28,437 nt of DNA from JANRLJ01 sp033762735 (GCA_033762735.1 JANRLJ010000060.1:1-28437), one strand, 5' to 3'; shown: positions 15,879 through 23,485, counted from the stretch's first letter. The notes: a model not told the origin generated them from the sequence alone. Numbers and translations are program-made.

Positions 15879-15898
15879 GCCGCAGAGTCGCCTGCGGC
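15879..15898 (-). terminator. Intrinsic terminator after the 15970-17256 gene
   Basis: gccgcag and ctgcggc pair as a 7-bp GC-rich stem with a 6-base loop. On the minus strand the stem is followed by tttttgtt, a good U-tract, about 70 bp after the stop of the upstream paralog. Read on the plus strand it is followed by tttgcttt, so it could act weakly in both directions. A second hairpin, ggagggt/accctcc at 15919-15938, lies between it and the gene. Confidence 0.75.
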
Positions 15899-15918
15899 CT
15901 TTGCTTTGCATCAGCAGA

Positions 15919-15938
15919 GGAGGGTTTCAATACCCTCC
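15919..15938. other. Secondary hairpin between paralog 2 stop and terminator
   Basis: ggagggt and accctcc form a perfect 7-bp stem around ttcaat. With no U-tract of its own, it may stabilise the 3' end of the mRNA by blocking exonucleases before the terminator at 15879-15898. Confidence 0.4.
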
Positions 15939-15969
15939 CTTACCTTCATTACATTGCGGGAAAGTATAC

Positions 15970-17256
15970 TCAGCCAGCCGGAGTGGCGGTGGCTTCGGGA
16001 GCTTGCGGTGTGGTATTCGCATCAGTGCCGCCCATACCACCCTGTCCCATCATGCCGCCGAACAGCGCTTCCAGCGGGACGATCTGTGCGCCTTCAGGAG
16101 AGGTGATTTCCGCCACTGCGTCCACATCACGATAGTTGATCGCGCCCGTGACGGTAATCACAGGCGGATTTTCGAGAAGCTGCTGTGTCTGTGCATCAGC
16201 AGTAGCTTCGGCTGCACCCGCCTCGGCGGTCGCTTCACCCATATTCATGCCGCTCATATCCGCCGTGGTGCCCATCGTGGTCAGCAGAATGCTGGCATCG
16301 AAGGTGAAGGTGAAGTCGCTGTACTGGAGGTAGCCCGTCGCCGGGTCAACGCGGGTGGTCTGGATGAGGGTCGCGCCCGCCGCCGCGCTGTTGAGCGCAT
16401 CGGTGATCTGCTGGAACTGCGCATCATCGACGGCCTCGCCCTGCGCTTCAATCGTGCTGCGCAGATAATCCTGGAAGGCCGGGTCAGCGAACAGACCCGC
16501 GAAGTCGATGTTGGTCTGGAAGACCGCCGCGCCGTCCTGATCTTCCAGACGTTCCAGCGTGGTGAACTGGCCGATGAACTGCGGATCGGTAAACGTTTGG
16601 AGCAGCGTGGGGTCAATGCCTGAGGCCTGGAGTGCCATATCCGTGTTGAGCTGTTCCAGCGCACCCGAAGCAATCACCTGGTCGAGCGCACCCGCCAGAT
16701 CGATGCCGCCCCAGCCCGTCAGACCCGACTCGCCAACTAGCGCTTGCAGCGTATCGAAGTTGATATAGCCGAAGCCATCCACAAGGCGCAGTTCGAGCGC
16801 GAGGTTGCCGTCGAACGCACCCGCCCCAGGCACCATGCCCGTCGCGCCGCCTGCCAGTTCGGGCGGAATCGTGACGTTAATGCGCAGTGCGCCATCGAAG
16901 TTCCGCAGACCGCCCGCCAGTTGGGTGAACAGTGCGGCAAAGTCGATGTTGGAAAGATCGGTCATATTCATGGACATCATTTCCGTGCCCATGAGTTCCG
17001 GTGACAGCCCGGTGTATTCGCCGGAGAGATTGATGTTGATGGTGGTGTCCTGGGGCATGTCGGGGAGATTGGTCAGGGAGAGCGTTACCGTCGCGTCAAA
17101 TCCAGCGGAGGAGGGGAAGTTGGTTGACGCACCATAGTACAGGTCGCAATCCTCTTGGGACAAATTCCCGCAGAACTGCTGTGTCTCCTGTGCTGTGGCG
17201 ACCCCGCCAATACACAGGACCAGAAGAAGTGTGAGTACGAGACTCAGTTTACGCAT
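15970..17256 (-). CDS. Secreted protein of unknown function, CGNLS-motif paralog 2
   Basis: This 428-residue protein has a signal peptide (MRKLSLVLTLLLVLC... to VATAQ at about 23) and FCGNLSQEDCDLYYG with C29 and C37, the same eight-residue spacing as in its tandem paralog. Shared landmarks follow in order: LRLVDGFGYINFDT, TGWGGIDLAGALDQ, FTTLERLED, a DPATGY segment, and SPEGAQIVPLEALF near the end. Compared with paralog 1 it carries an extra Ala/Glu/Thr-rich insertion (GEATAEAGAAEATAD region) and a Gly/Met- then Thr/Pro-rich tail. The frame is open to 17340, but the ATG at 17256 has a strong GGAGGA site and begins the signal peptide. No family is recognised; the pair arose by duplication and is probably exported to the envelope. 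Each gene has its own candidate terminator, so they may be separately transcribed. Confidence 0.85.
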   Translation of the reverse strand: MRKLSLVLTLLLVLCIGGVATAQETQQFCGNLSQEDCDLYYGASTNFPSSAGFDATVTLSLTNLPDMPQDTTININLSGEYTGLSPELMGTEMMSMNMTDLSNIDFAALFTQLAGGLRNFDGALRINVTIPPELAGGATGMVPGAGAFDGNLALELRLVDGFGYINFDTLQALVGESGLTGWGGIDLAGALDQVIASGALEQLNTDMALQASGIDPTLLQTFTDPQFIGQFTTLERLEDQDGAAVFQTNIDFAGLFADPAFQDYLRSTIEAQGEAVDDAQFQQITDALNSAAAGATLIQTTRVDPATGYLQYSDFTFTFDASILLTTMGTTADMSGMNMGEATAEAGAAEATADAQTQQLLENPPVITVTGAINYRDVDAVAEITSPEGAQIVPLEALFGGMMGQGGMGGTDANTTPQAPEATATPAG

Positions 17257-17294
17257 TGTTTTCCTCCAAAACAGAATGCTTTGCCTGAACTCTT

Positions 17295-17323
17295 GCTGGC
17301 GTACCAGACAGGGCAGCGCCAGC
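17295..17323. other. Hairpin in the 5' region of paralog 2
   Basis: gctggcg and cgccagc are perfect 7-base inverted arms with a 15-base loop, 39 bp upstream of the start codon of the minus-strand secreted-protein gene. It probably lies in the 5' untranslated region and could stabilise the mRNA or serve as a binding site. Confidence 0.35.
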
Positions 17324-17426
17324 GCACTCCTATGTATCATTGAAAACTAAGTACGAGATGAGTCTTAACGGCTTATAGCGTATTTTGAGAGAGTTTTTTT
17401 AGGCGACATTCGCGGCCTATGTGCGA

Positions 17427-17990
17427 TCAGCGTGTCACCCATTCATCACGCAGCACCCCAAACTCAAGCCCGTCGTAGTATGCGCCGTTGACAATGCGCG
17501 CCTTGCGAAAACAGGCCTCCTGCGTAAAGCCGAGTTTGAGTGCCAGCTTCACCATCCCAATGTTGCCCGACCACGTGCGCAGATCGAGCCGCACGATCTG
17601 GGGAAGCTGCGCGAACAGATAAGTCCCCCACAGGCTGAGCGCTTCGTAACCTAAGCCTTTGCCCCAGTGCTGCTCGTCAAAAATCACGATGCCGATTTCG
17701 GGCCAGTGCGTCTCCTCGCTGATCCACGACCACGTAACCTGCCCCAGCATCAGGCTGCTTGCAGAGTCAGCAATCACGGCGCGGCGGCGGGGGGTCGGCC
17801 AGTCACCCGACTCAATGCGCTGGCGGATGCGCACCTGTTGAGCGGCGATTTCTTCCAGGGTGGGGTCAGCATAATAGGGGCCGTCGAGCGTGTGCCAGCG
17901 ATGATGGGGCTGCATCCACCCCGCCAAGATTGGAAGATCGTCCAGCAAAAAATCTCGCAGCACCACCCGCTCCCCTTGCATTAGGTGCAT
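17427..17990 (-). CDS. GNAT-family N-acetyltransferase (RimJ/RimL-like)
   Basis: This 187-residue protein fits the RimJ/RimL-type GNAT fold: an opening LMQGERVVLRDFLLDDLPILAGWM, a central beta-strand LMLGQVTWSWI, and the pre-acetyl-CoA strand EIGIVIFDEQHWGKGLGYEAL. The last contains the Q/R-x-x-G-x-G/A pyrophosphate loop as HWGKGLG. The C-terminal NIGMVKLALKLGFTQEACFRKARIVNGAYYDG is the usual N-x-x-x-x-x-x-x-x-GF-x-x-E segment. It would transfer acetyl from acetyl-CoA to an amine, either a protein N-terminus or a small molecule; the substrate is not predictable. The ATG at 17990 is supported by AGGAG about seven bases upstream; an in-frame ATG three codons later is less well placed. Confidence 0.9.
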   Translation of the reverse strand: MHLMQGERVVLRDFLLDDLPILAGWMQPHHRWHTLDGPYYADPTLEEIAAQQVRIRQRIESGDWPTPRRRAVIADSASSLMLGQVTWSWISEETHWPEIGIVIFDEQHWGKGLGYEALSLWGTYLFAQLPQIVRLDLRTWSGNIGMVKLALKLGFTQEACFRKARIVNGAYYDGLEFGVLRDEWVTR

Positions 17991-18047
17991 CGTCTTCTCC
18001 TGAGCTTCCGTGAACCATTCTCCGCCATTATACCCGGTTCTGGTCGC

Positions 18048-18077
18048 TTGACATGCCCCAAAAGCCCGTGTTATAGT
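18048..18077 (+). promoter_or_regulatory. Strong sigma-70-type promoter of the RIO kinase leader
   Basis: A perfect TTGACA (18048-18053) is followed after 18 bp by TATAGT (18072-18077, five of six consensus bases). It is the best promoter in the window. Predicted transcription starts near 18084, giving a leader of about 435 nt before the kinase start codon at 18520. Confidence 0.75.
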
Positions 18078-18084
18078 TCGGCGT

Positions 18085-18519
18085 GTTGTTCAACGTCATT
18101 TTGAGGAGGCGTAGAAAGATGCAGAAAAACGGACGTGTTGCTGTTGTGTTCACGGGTACGCCTGTCTCTGCACGTTAGAACGACCTGACCGGGTGCCGCT
18201 TCGGGCATCCTCCCAGCCGGAATAGACCTTCGCGCTGGCAAATTCCGTCGTGCTTCCTGCACAGGAAGTCGTTCGCAGTCGGGCGTATCCACAACCTGAA
18301 CAAACCGTCTTACCGGTTTGAGGTGGTGTGTTTGCGTTGGCCTGTGAATGGCGGAAATTCCTTCCGACTTCCCCCATCCTCTGGCAGCTCAACAACCAGT
18401 CACAGGCGTATGGCCGGGCGTATTGCCCTGAACAGCGGCCACCATCGCCTCAAAGACGCTGTGCCGTTGCGTGGCACGTTCTGTCAAAAACTGATCTGCA
18501 ACAACAGAGGAAAAACACC
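18085..18519 (+). promoter_or_regulatory. Long structured 5' leader of the RIO kinase mRNA
   Basis: This stretch lies between the promoter and the kinase start and shows no convincing long coding frame. It contains several hairpins: GTTG/CAAC at 18085-18094, GGGTGCC/GGCATCC with a GCTTCG loop at 18191-18210, CTTCCT/AGGAAG at 18253-18268, CAAACCG/CGGTTTG at 18301-18320, TGGCCG/CGGCCA enclosing a small stem at 18411-18441, and GTGCC/GGCAC at 18461-18477. A 19-codon ORF with a good ribosome site lies near its 5' end. No known riboswitch class is recognised. It could be a translational or attenuation control region, or an independent small RNA. No U-tract terminator is seen inside it. Confidence 0.45.
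18119..18178 (+). CDS. Putative 19-residue leader peptide upstream of the RIO kinase
   Basis: An ATG with the near-ideal ribosome site GAGGAGG at 18103-18109 opens a 19-codon frame (MQKNGRVAVVFTGTPVSAR) ending in TAG, about 35 nt after the predicted transcription start. There is no run of a single amino acid, so it does not look like a classical amino-acid attenuator. Val/Ala/Thr/Arg content is ordinary. It may be a leader peptide whose translation affects folding of the downstream RNA, or the ribosome site may have a different role. Similar ORFs can arise by chance; the ribosome site is the main argument. Confidence 0.4.
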   Translation: MQKNGRVAVVFTGTPVSAR

Positions 18520-19551
18520 GTGTTCGACCATTTCTCGAACGGCGATACCGACTTAAACGACCTGTACGACGTGTACGAGGCCGAATTCGACCCGATGAAG
18601 TCCGACCGCAAAGTCCGCCGCCAGCGCAAGCCGAAGGTGAAGCACAACCCCAAGAAGTCGCAGGCGATGATCCTCGAAGACATCGTGGACGACGACGGCA
18701 TCGAAACCGGGTTCCAGACGACCTATAAACCAGGGAAGTATGAAGCCGGGTGGCTGCTGGAATCGCTCACCACATTTTACAGTCAGAAGCTCATCGTGGA
18801 TGTGCTGACGCAGGTCAAAGGCGGCAAGGAAGCCAGCGTGTATCTGTGCGAGGCGCACCCCAACACCGGGTTTGATTATCTGGCCGCGAAGGTCTATCGC
18901 CCGCGTCAGTTCCGCCAGTTGAGCAACGACCAGATGTACCGAGAAGGCCGCGCCGTACTCACCGAGACAGGCACCGCCGTGAAGGAAACCGATCACCGTG
19001 TGCTGCGGGCGATTGGCAAGAAAAGCGCCTTCGGGCAGCAGGTAGCACATACCTCCTGGCTGATGTATGAGTTCACGACCATGCAATCGCTGCTGAACAT
19101 GGGTGCTGCCGTGCCCCAGGTGATCGCTGCTGGCGAAAATGCTATCCTTATGGACTACCTGGGCGACGAGAACATAGCCGCCCCCACGCTAAGCCAGATG
19201 CGGCTCGACCTCGAAGAAGCTGCCCCCCTGTTTGACGAGGTGATGCGCAACGTCGAGCTGATGCTGGCAAACGGGCTGATTCACGGCGACCTGTCGGCCT
19301 ATAACATCCTCTACTGGGCAGGCGAGATCACGCTGATCGACTTCCCCCAGGTAACAATGGCCGAGCGCAACAGCAACGCCTACGACATCTTCGCCCGCGA
19401 CGTGACTCGCATCTGCGAATACTTCGCCGCGCAAGGTCTGCACCGTGACCCGGAAGCGATCACCCGGCGGCTGTGGAAGCGCTACGTGGAACGCCCCTAT
19501 CACGAGCAGATGGCCGATCTCTCCCGTCTGGAAGCCCAGGAAGAGGAATAG
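18520..19551 (+). CDS. RIO-type serine/threonine protein kinase
   Basis: This 343-residue protein has a basic N-terminal region (residues 28-47, KSDRKVRRQRKPKVKHNPKK) followed by a RIO1-like kinase domain. Seen are the nucleotide loop VKGGKEASVYL (99-109), the lysine K124 in YLAAKVYRP, a catalytic loop IHGDLSAYNILY (254-265; D257, N262) and the metal-binding LIDFPQ (272-277; D274). This matches RIO kinases, which autophosphorylate and in archaea and eukaryotes act in small-subunit ribosome maturation. Bacterial roles are poorly known. The start is GTG at 18520 with AGAGG upstream; the in-frame sequence back to 18328 has the composition of non-coding RNA and is excluded. Transcription probably begins at the strong promoter near 18050, giving a long leader. 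The carbon-nitrogen hydrolase follows 95 bp downstream. Confidence 0.92.
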   Translation: MFDHFSNGDTDLNDLYDVYEAEFDPMKSDRKVRRQRKPKVKHNPKKSQAMILEDIVDDDGIETGFQTTYKPGKYEAGWLLESLTTFYSQKLIVDVLTQVKGGKEASVYLCEAHPNTGFDYLAAKVYRPRQFRQLSNDQMYREGRAVLTETGTAVKETDHRVLRAIGKKSAFGQQVAHTSWLMYEFTTMQSLLNMGAAVPQVIAAGENAILMDYLGDENIAAPTLSQMRLDLEEAAPLFDEVMRNVELMLANGLIHGDLSAYNILYWAGEITLIDFPQVTMAERNSNAYDIFARDVTRICEYFAAQGLHRDPEAITRRLWKRYVERPYHEQMADLSRLEAQEEE

Positions 19552-19565
19552 GGATTTTGCTGGAA

Positions 19566-19619
19566 CCGCAGAGGCGTGGAGACTGTGAAGAAGGTAATCC
19601 TTAGCTCCCCGTCCTCTGC
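19566..19619. repeat. Inverted repeat of CGCAGAGG type
   Basis: Arms cgcagagg and cctctgcg face each other about 40 bp apart between the RIO kinase and the C-N hydrolase. The phrasing resembles the CACAGAG-rich sequence at 23353-23384, so both may be remnants of a dispersed CACAGAG-type element. Confidence 0.4.
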
Positions 19620-19646
19620 GTCCTGGCAGTAAAAAGGATTTTAACC

Positions 19647-20567
19647 ATGAACACCCTCACCATCGCCCTGCTGCAAATGACCGCCTGTGGCAGCGACCAG
19701 CAGGCCAATCTGGAAAAAGGCGAACGCTTCTGCCGCGAGGCAAAGGCGATGGGGGCGGACATCGCCCTCTTCCCCGAAATGTGGAACATCGGCTATACGC
19801 CCTACTCCCCCAATGTAATGCTGGATGACTTCGACCCACGCGATCCCGATTATGATGCACTCCGGGTGGAATGGCAGGCGCAGGCGATTGATGCTGACAG
19901 CCCCTTCGTCTGGCACTTCCAGTCACTTGCCCGTGAGCTGGACATGGCAATCGCGCTGACGTACCTCGAACGCTGGCCGGGCGCACCTCGGAACACAATG
20001 GCGCTGATTGACCGTCACGGGCAGATCGTGCTGACTTACGCCAAAGTCCACACCTGCGATTTCAGCCTGGAAGCCGCCTGCACACCCGGCGAGGAGTTTC
20101 ATGTCGCGATGCTGGATACGGCATTCGGTGAGGTTCAGATCGGCGCGATGATCTGCTATGACCGCGAATTCCCCGAAGCGGCACGAGTGCTGATGCTCAA
20201 GGGTGCGGAGATCATCCTCGTCCCGAATGCCTGCCCGCTGGAAATCAACCGCCTGTCGCAGTTCCGGGCGCGAGCGTATGAGAACATGGTTGGCCTGGCG
20301 ATGACCAACTATGCCGCCCCGCAGGAAAACGGGCACTCGATTGCCTTTGACGGGATCGGCTTTGACAGCAATGGTTCGCGCGATATGCTGCTGGTGGAAG
20401 CAGGTGAAGGCGAAGGAATCCATCTGGCGCGGTTCGACCTCGACGCACTGCGCGACTACCGCCGCCGTGAAGCCTGGGGCAATTCCTTCCGCAAGCCGCG
20501 TACCTACCGGGCGCTGGTGGGTGAGGAAGTCTGTGCGCCATTCATCCGAGAAACAGCACGACGCTAA
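19647..20567 (+). CDS. Carbon-nitrogen hydrolase (nitrilase superfamily)
   Basis: This 306-residue cytoplasmic amidohydrolase has the Glu-Lys-Cys triad: E44 in LFPEMWNIGY, K133 in LTYAKVHTCDF, and C170 in GAMICYDREFPEAAR. The order and spacing match the nitrilase superfamily, where the cysteine attacks an amide or nitrile carbon. N-terminal TIALLQMTA is the usual first strand. Segments such as RNTMALIDRHGQIVLTYAKVH are close to N-carbamoylputrescine amidohydrolase/omega-amidase-like branches, but the substrate cannot be settled. The C-terminal NSFRKPRTY segment is typical for the group. The ATG at 19647 gives a full-length protein; AAAAGGA at about 19632 is the likely ribosome site. Confidence 0.92.
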   Translation: MNTLTIALLQMTACGSDQQANLEKGERFCREAKAMGADIALFPEMWNIGYTPYSPNVMLDDFDPRDPDYDALRVEWQAQAIDADSPFVWHFQSLARELDMAIALTYLERWPGAPRNTMALIDRHGQIVLTYAKVHTCDFSLEAACTPGEEFHVAMLDTAFGEVQIGAMICYDREFPEAARVLMLKGAEIILVPNACPLEINRLSQFRARAYENMVGLAMTNYAAPQENGHSIAFDGIGFDSNGSRDMLLVEAGEGEGIHLARFDLDALRDYRRREAWGNSFRKPRTYRALVGEEVCAPFIRETARR

Positions 20568-20696
20568 TCTTCTCGTGATGTAACGATCCGGTTCAGGTTT
20601 CCACACGAAAAATTCGGGAACGTCAATTGCCGCATCAAGGGTTCTCCGCTAACATCGCTGGTTACTTAGATGGACACTTCTGAAAGGAAACCCTTT

Positions 20697-22253
20697 ATGA
20701 CGCTCTTTCCGCGTTCCAGCGGGGTGCTGCTGCATCCAACCTCGCTGCCGGGGCGCTATGGCATCGGCGACCTGGGAGAATATGCCTATCGTTTTGTCGA
20801 TTATCTGGTGGCCGCCGGGCAGACTTACTGGCAGGTGCTCCCGCTTGGGCCGACCAGCTACGGCGACTCGCCCTATCAGTGCCTCTCTGCTTTCGCTGGC
20901 AATACCAACCTCATCAGTCTGGATAAAGTGCTCGGTGAAGGCTGGCTGCGCCACGAAGACCTGAACGACGTACCTGATTTCCCCGCTCACCTGGTTGATT
21001 ATGGCCCGGTGATCGAGTATCACAACCGCCTGCTGGAAGCGGCCTATGAACGCTTCGAAGCCGATACCAGCGATGGCGACGAGAACCGCCGCGCCTTCAA
21101 CACCTTTGGGGAGAAAAATGCCTACTGGCTGGACGACTGGGCGCTGTTCATCGCGCTCAAGGAAGAAAATGGCGGCAAACCCTGGACGGAATGGCCGGAA
21201 GCCGAAGCCCTGGGCGATGTGGAAGGCCTGGAAAAAGCGCGGCAAAGGCTGGCGCAGCGCATCAACAGCCATCGCTTCCGCCAGTGGATGTTCTTCAAGC
21301 AGTGGTACGAACTCAAGGGCTACGCCAACGACAAAGGCATCCGCCTGATCGGGGATATTCCGATCTTCGTCGCGCACGACAGCAGCGACGTCTGGGCGAA
21401 CCGCCGCCTGTTCTCGCTGGATGAAAAAGGCCATCCGACCGTCGTAGCCGGTGTCCCGCCGGATTATTTCAGCGTGACCGGGCAGCGCTGGGGCAACCCG
21501 CTCTATCGCTGGGCCGTGATGGAGGAAGATGGCTATAGCTGGTGGATCAGCCGTTTTCGCGCCATTCTGGGACAGGTCGATCTGGTGCGCATCGATCACT
21601 TCCGGGGCTTTGAAGATTACTGGGAAATCCCGGCCAGCGAACCGACCGCCGTCAAAGGCCGCTGGGTGAAGGGACCGAACGTCCGATTTTTCGAGAAGCT
21701 GCGGGAGGCCCTGGGTGAACTGCCCATCATCGCGGAAGACCTGGGCGAGATCACCGAGGAAGTGATTATCCTGCGTGACACGCTCGGCCTGCCTGGGATG
21801 AAGATTCTGCAATTCGCCTGGGGCAGCGGCCCGACCAATCCTTTCCTGCCGCACAACTACACCCCCAACGCGGTTGTTTATACCGGGACGCACGACAACA
21901 ATACATCGCTCGGCTGGTGGAACAGCGGCGAAGCGCCGGACTGGCAGAAGAAGTTCATGTCGGAATATCTCAACATGGGCATCGAAGACCCGGTGTATGT
22001 GCTGATGCGTGTGGGGATGAGTTCAGTCGCGCACACCTGCGTCATCCCGATGCAGGATATCCTCGGCTATGGCGAGGACACCCGCATGAACACCCCCGGC
22101 AAGGAAGGCGGCAACTGGGGCTGGCGCTTTACGGCGGATGCACTCAACCATCCCGGTAAGGATCGTCTCGCCTATCTGACTCGCCTGTACGGGCGCTGGC
22201 CGGGGCAGAATGAGCCGACCGTCGGCGATGCGGCGAAAAGCAGCCCGTCGTAG
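20697..22253 (+). CDS. malQ: 4-alpha-glucanotransferase (amylomaltase)
   Basis: This 518-residue GH77 enzyme transfers alpha-1,4-glucan segments between maltodextrins and can release glucose, working in glycogen or starch and maltose metabolism. Diagnostic segments are RSSGVLLHPTSLPGRYGIGDLG at the N-terminus, LPLGPTSYGDSPYQ, GDIPIFVAHDSSDVWANR, RIDHFRGFEDYWEIPA with the nucleophile Asp, PIIAEDLGEIT with the acid/base Glu, and GTHDNNTSLGWW with the third acidic residue. The length matches bacterial MalQ. AAAGGA at about 20683 is eight bases from the ATG at 20697, so that start is preferred over the in-frame ATG at 20670, which lacks a ribosome site. No other maltose or glycogen gene is in the window. 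Confidence 0.96.
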   Translation: MTLFPRSSGVLLHPTSLPGRYGIGDLGEYAYRFVDYLVAAGQTYWQVLPLGPTSYGDSPYQCLSAFAGNTNLISLDKVLGEGWLRHEDLNDVPDFPAHLVDYGPVIEYHNRLLEAAYERFEADTSDGDENRRAFNTFGEKNAYWLDDWALFIALKEENGGKPWTEWPEAEALGDVEGLEKARQRLAQRINSHRFRQWMFFKQWYELKGYANDKGIRLIGDIPIFVAHDSSDVWANRRLFSLDEKGHPTVVAGVPPDYFSVTGQRWGNPLYRWAVMEEDGYSWWISRFRAILGQVDLVRIDHFRGFEDYWEIPASEPTAVKGRWVKGPNVRFFEKLREALGELPIIAEDLGEITEEVIILRDTLGLPGMKILQFAWGSGPTNPFLPHNYTPNAVVYTGTHDNNTSLGWWNSGEAPDWQKKFMSEYLNMGIEDPVYVLMRVGMSSVAHTCVIPMQDILGYGEDTRMNTPGKEGGNWGWRFTADALNHPGKDRLAYLTRLYGRWPGQNEPTVGDAAKSSPS

Positions 22254-22289
22254 ACAGCACTTACATGGAGCCTCGAAAGTTGCCACCGT

Positions 22290-22367
22290 GTAGGGGCGAA
22301 GCGTGCTTCGCCCCTACCAGAACCCAATAACACGATCAGGACGGGCGCACCAATTGTGCGCCCCTAC
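22290..22367. repeat. Composite palindromic GTAGGGGC...GCCCCTAC element
   Basis: A perfect 13-base inverted repeat (gtaggggcgaagc / gcttcgcccctac, 2-base loop) occupies 22290-22317. About 25 bp later GGGCGCAC/GTGCGCCC around CAATT, ending in CCTAC, occupies 22343-22367. Both halves share the ...GCCCCTAC end, and the unit as a whole starts GTAGGGGC and ends GCCCCTAC, as expected of a REP- or MITE-like element. It sits between malQ and the convergent MerR-type gene and could also act as a transcription end. The same end sequences flank the palindrome at 447-474. Confidence 0.75.
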
Positions 22368-22372
22368 TCTTG

Positions 22373-23221
22373 TTAAATCTTCTCCACAGGAAACTGAATC
22401 TCCGTCAGGTAGTCCGCTGGGTTTGGAGTCTGCCCCGGATCAACCAGATAGATTTCCCGTGCCGCGCCAATAATGCGGTAGCCATTGTCCGCAATCCACT
22501 GGCCGACCCCCACCCATGCCTCGGTAATCCCGGTGTATGGGCCTTTATAGAGCGTGCTGGCGACGGTGGGATAGCCCTCCAGTTCACGGCGCGTAATGCC
22601 CTCTTCGATCTGCGCTGGGAGCGTGGACGGGTTGACCAGCGCCGCACATTCGGTGTCGATGTTCTCCGAATAATACTGGTACGTCTCGCTGTAGACGTGA
22701 TAGATCGCCAGAGCGGGACCGCTGGGCTGCACCCCGGTACGCTGGATAAAGCCATACACCCGGTCATACAGACTCGCCACATGCTGGCTGATGGTGTTTA
22801 AATCAGGGATGACCATCCGCATCGACAGGATCGCCTGCGGTTCGACCTTTTTCAGGACTACATCAATCGTAGACACTTTGCCCTCCATTTGCACCTGCTG
22901 GATATGCGCTTCAATCAGGGCTAACCGCCCCTGGCCTTCCTGGAGTTCCTGCTGCACCTCCGCCATCCGCAGGCGCAGCATCCCGACCACCTGCTCTGTA
23001 CTGAGGTTTTCATCAAGCAGGCGCTTGATCTGCTCCAGCGACAGGCCGAGGTCCTTGAAGACCAGAATGCGGTTCAGCCGTTTCATCTGGTCAGCCGTGT
23101 AGTAGCGGTATCCGGTGAAAGGGTCGATCTCTGCCGGCTTAAGCAGACCGATTTCATCGTAGTACCGCAGGGTTTTCACCGGGACGCGGCTGAGAAAGGC
23201 GAAGACTCCGATTTTGAACAT
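22373..23221 (-). CDS. MerR-family transcriptional regulator with GyrI-like effector domain
   Basis: This 282-residue protein has an N-terminal MerR winged helix (FKIGVFAFLSRVPVKTLRYYDEIGLL, FTGYRYYTADQM; residues 1-70), a long dimerisation helix (about 75-115, LLDENLSTEQVVGMLRLRMAEVQQ) and a C-terminal GyrI/BmrR-type effector-binding domain from about 120 to the end. This is the architecture of BmrR-like multidrug-responsive activators, which twist the -35/-10 spacer of target promoters. No cysteine metal ligands of the MerR/ZntR kind are present, so a small organic effector is more likely. The ATG at 23221 is supported by GGAG seven bases upstream; the longer frame up to 23440 is not plausible. 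No transporter lies next to it, so the target is unknown. Confidence 0.92.
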   Translation of the reverse strand: MFKIGVFAFLSRVPVKTLRYYDEIGLLKPAEIDPFTGYRYYTADQMKRLNRILVFKDLGLSLEQIKRLLDENLSTEQVVGMLRLRMAEVQQELQEGQGRLALIEAHIQQVQMEGKVSTIDVVLKKVEPQAILSMRMVIPDLNTISQHVASLYDRVYGFIQRTGVQPSGPALAIYHVYSETYQYYSENIDTECAALVNPSTLPAQIEEGITRRELEGYPTVASTLYKGPYTGITEAWVGVGQWIADNGYRIIGAAREIYLVDPGQTPNPADYLTEIQFPVEKI

Positions 23222-23352
23222 GGTGGTTCTCCAAGCGCTTGATAATGGGAGTCTACGCCTTCCAGCAACGGGAGAGTCAAGAGGGCAAAACGAACTTCTG
23301 TGCGAGGGACAAAAAGATGTGAACCACACAAGTAAAACTACAAAAAGAATTT

Positions 23353-23384
23353 GAACCACAGAGAACACAGAGAGCACGGAGATC
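23353..23384. repeat. CACAGAG-rich intergenic repeat
   Basis: The spacer upstream of the MerR-type gene contains aaccacagagaacacagag followed by agcacggag. I recognise this phrasing as a recurrent non-coding repeat in cyanobacterial and Chloroflexota genomes, from memory and without a search. A related inverted form occurs at 19566-19619. The rest of the 23222-23485 spacer shows no gene. Confidence 0.45.
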
Positions 23385-23485
23385 AAGTTCAAAATCTTGG
23401 CGCTCTTGGCGATGTGTCGCACGGCGACTTGGCGGTGCAATTTCTCAAAATACTTTCGAGACCTTACAAAATGAGGACAGAACAG

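Noticed and set aside
17393..17427. Terminator for the GNAT gene at the TAGGC/GCCTA inverted repeat with a T-run
   Set aside because: In the direction of the minus-strand gene the stem is followed by A residues, not U, so it cannot serve as an intrinsic terminator.
18071..18395. Minus-strand open frames in the RIO kinase leader
   Set aside because: They have Ser/Arg/Cys-rich composition, no ribosome site and no domain. The plus-strand promoter and hairpins explain the region better.
18328..18519. N-terminal extension of the RIO kinase frame to 18328
   Set aside because: The residues have non-protein composition and the region contains RNA hairpins. GTG at 18520 has a ribosome site and begins the conserved part.
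20670..20696. Alternative malQ start at 20670
   Set aside because: No ribosome site lies upstream, whereas AAAGGA is well placed for 20697, where the conserved N-terminus begins.
20649..21893. 414-residue open frame antisense to malQ
   Set aside because: It is a compositional shadow of a textbook GH77 gene and has no domain or ribosome site of its own.
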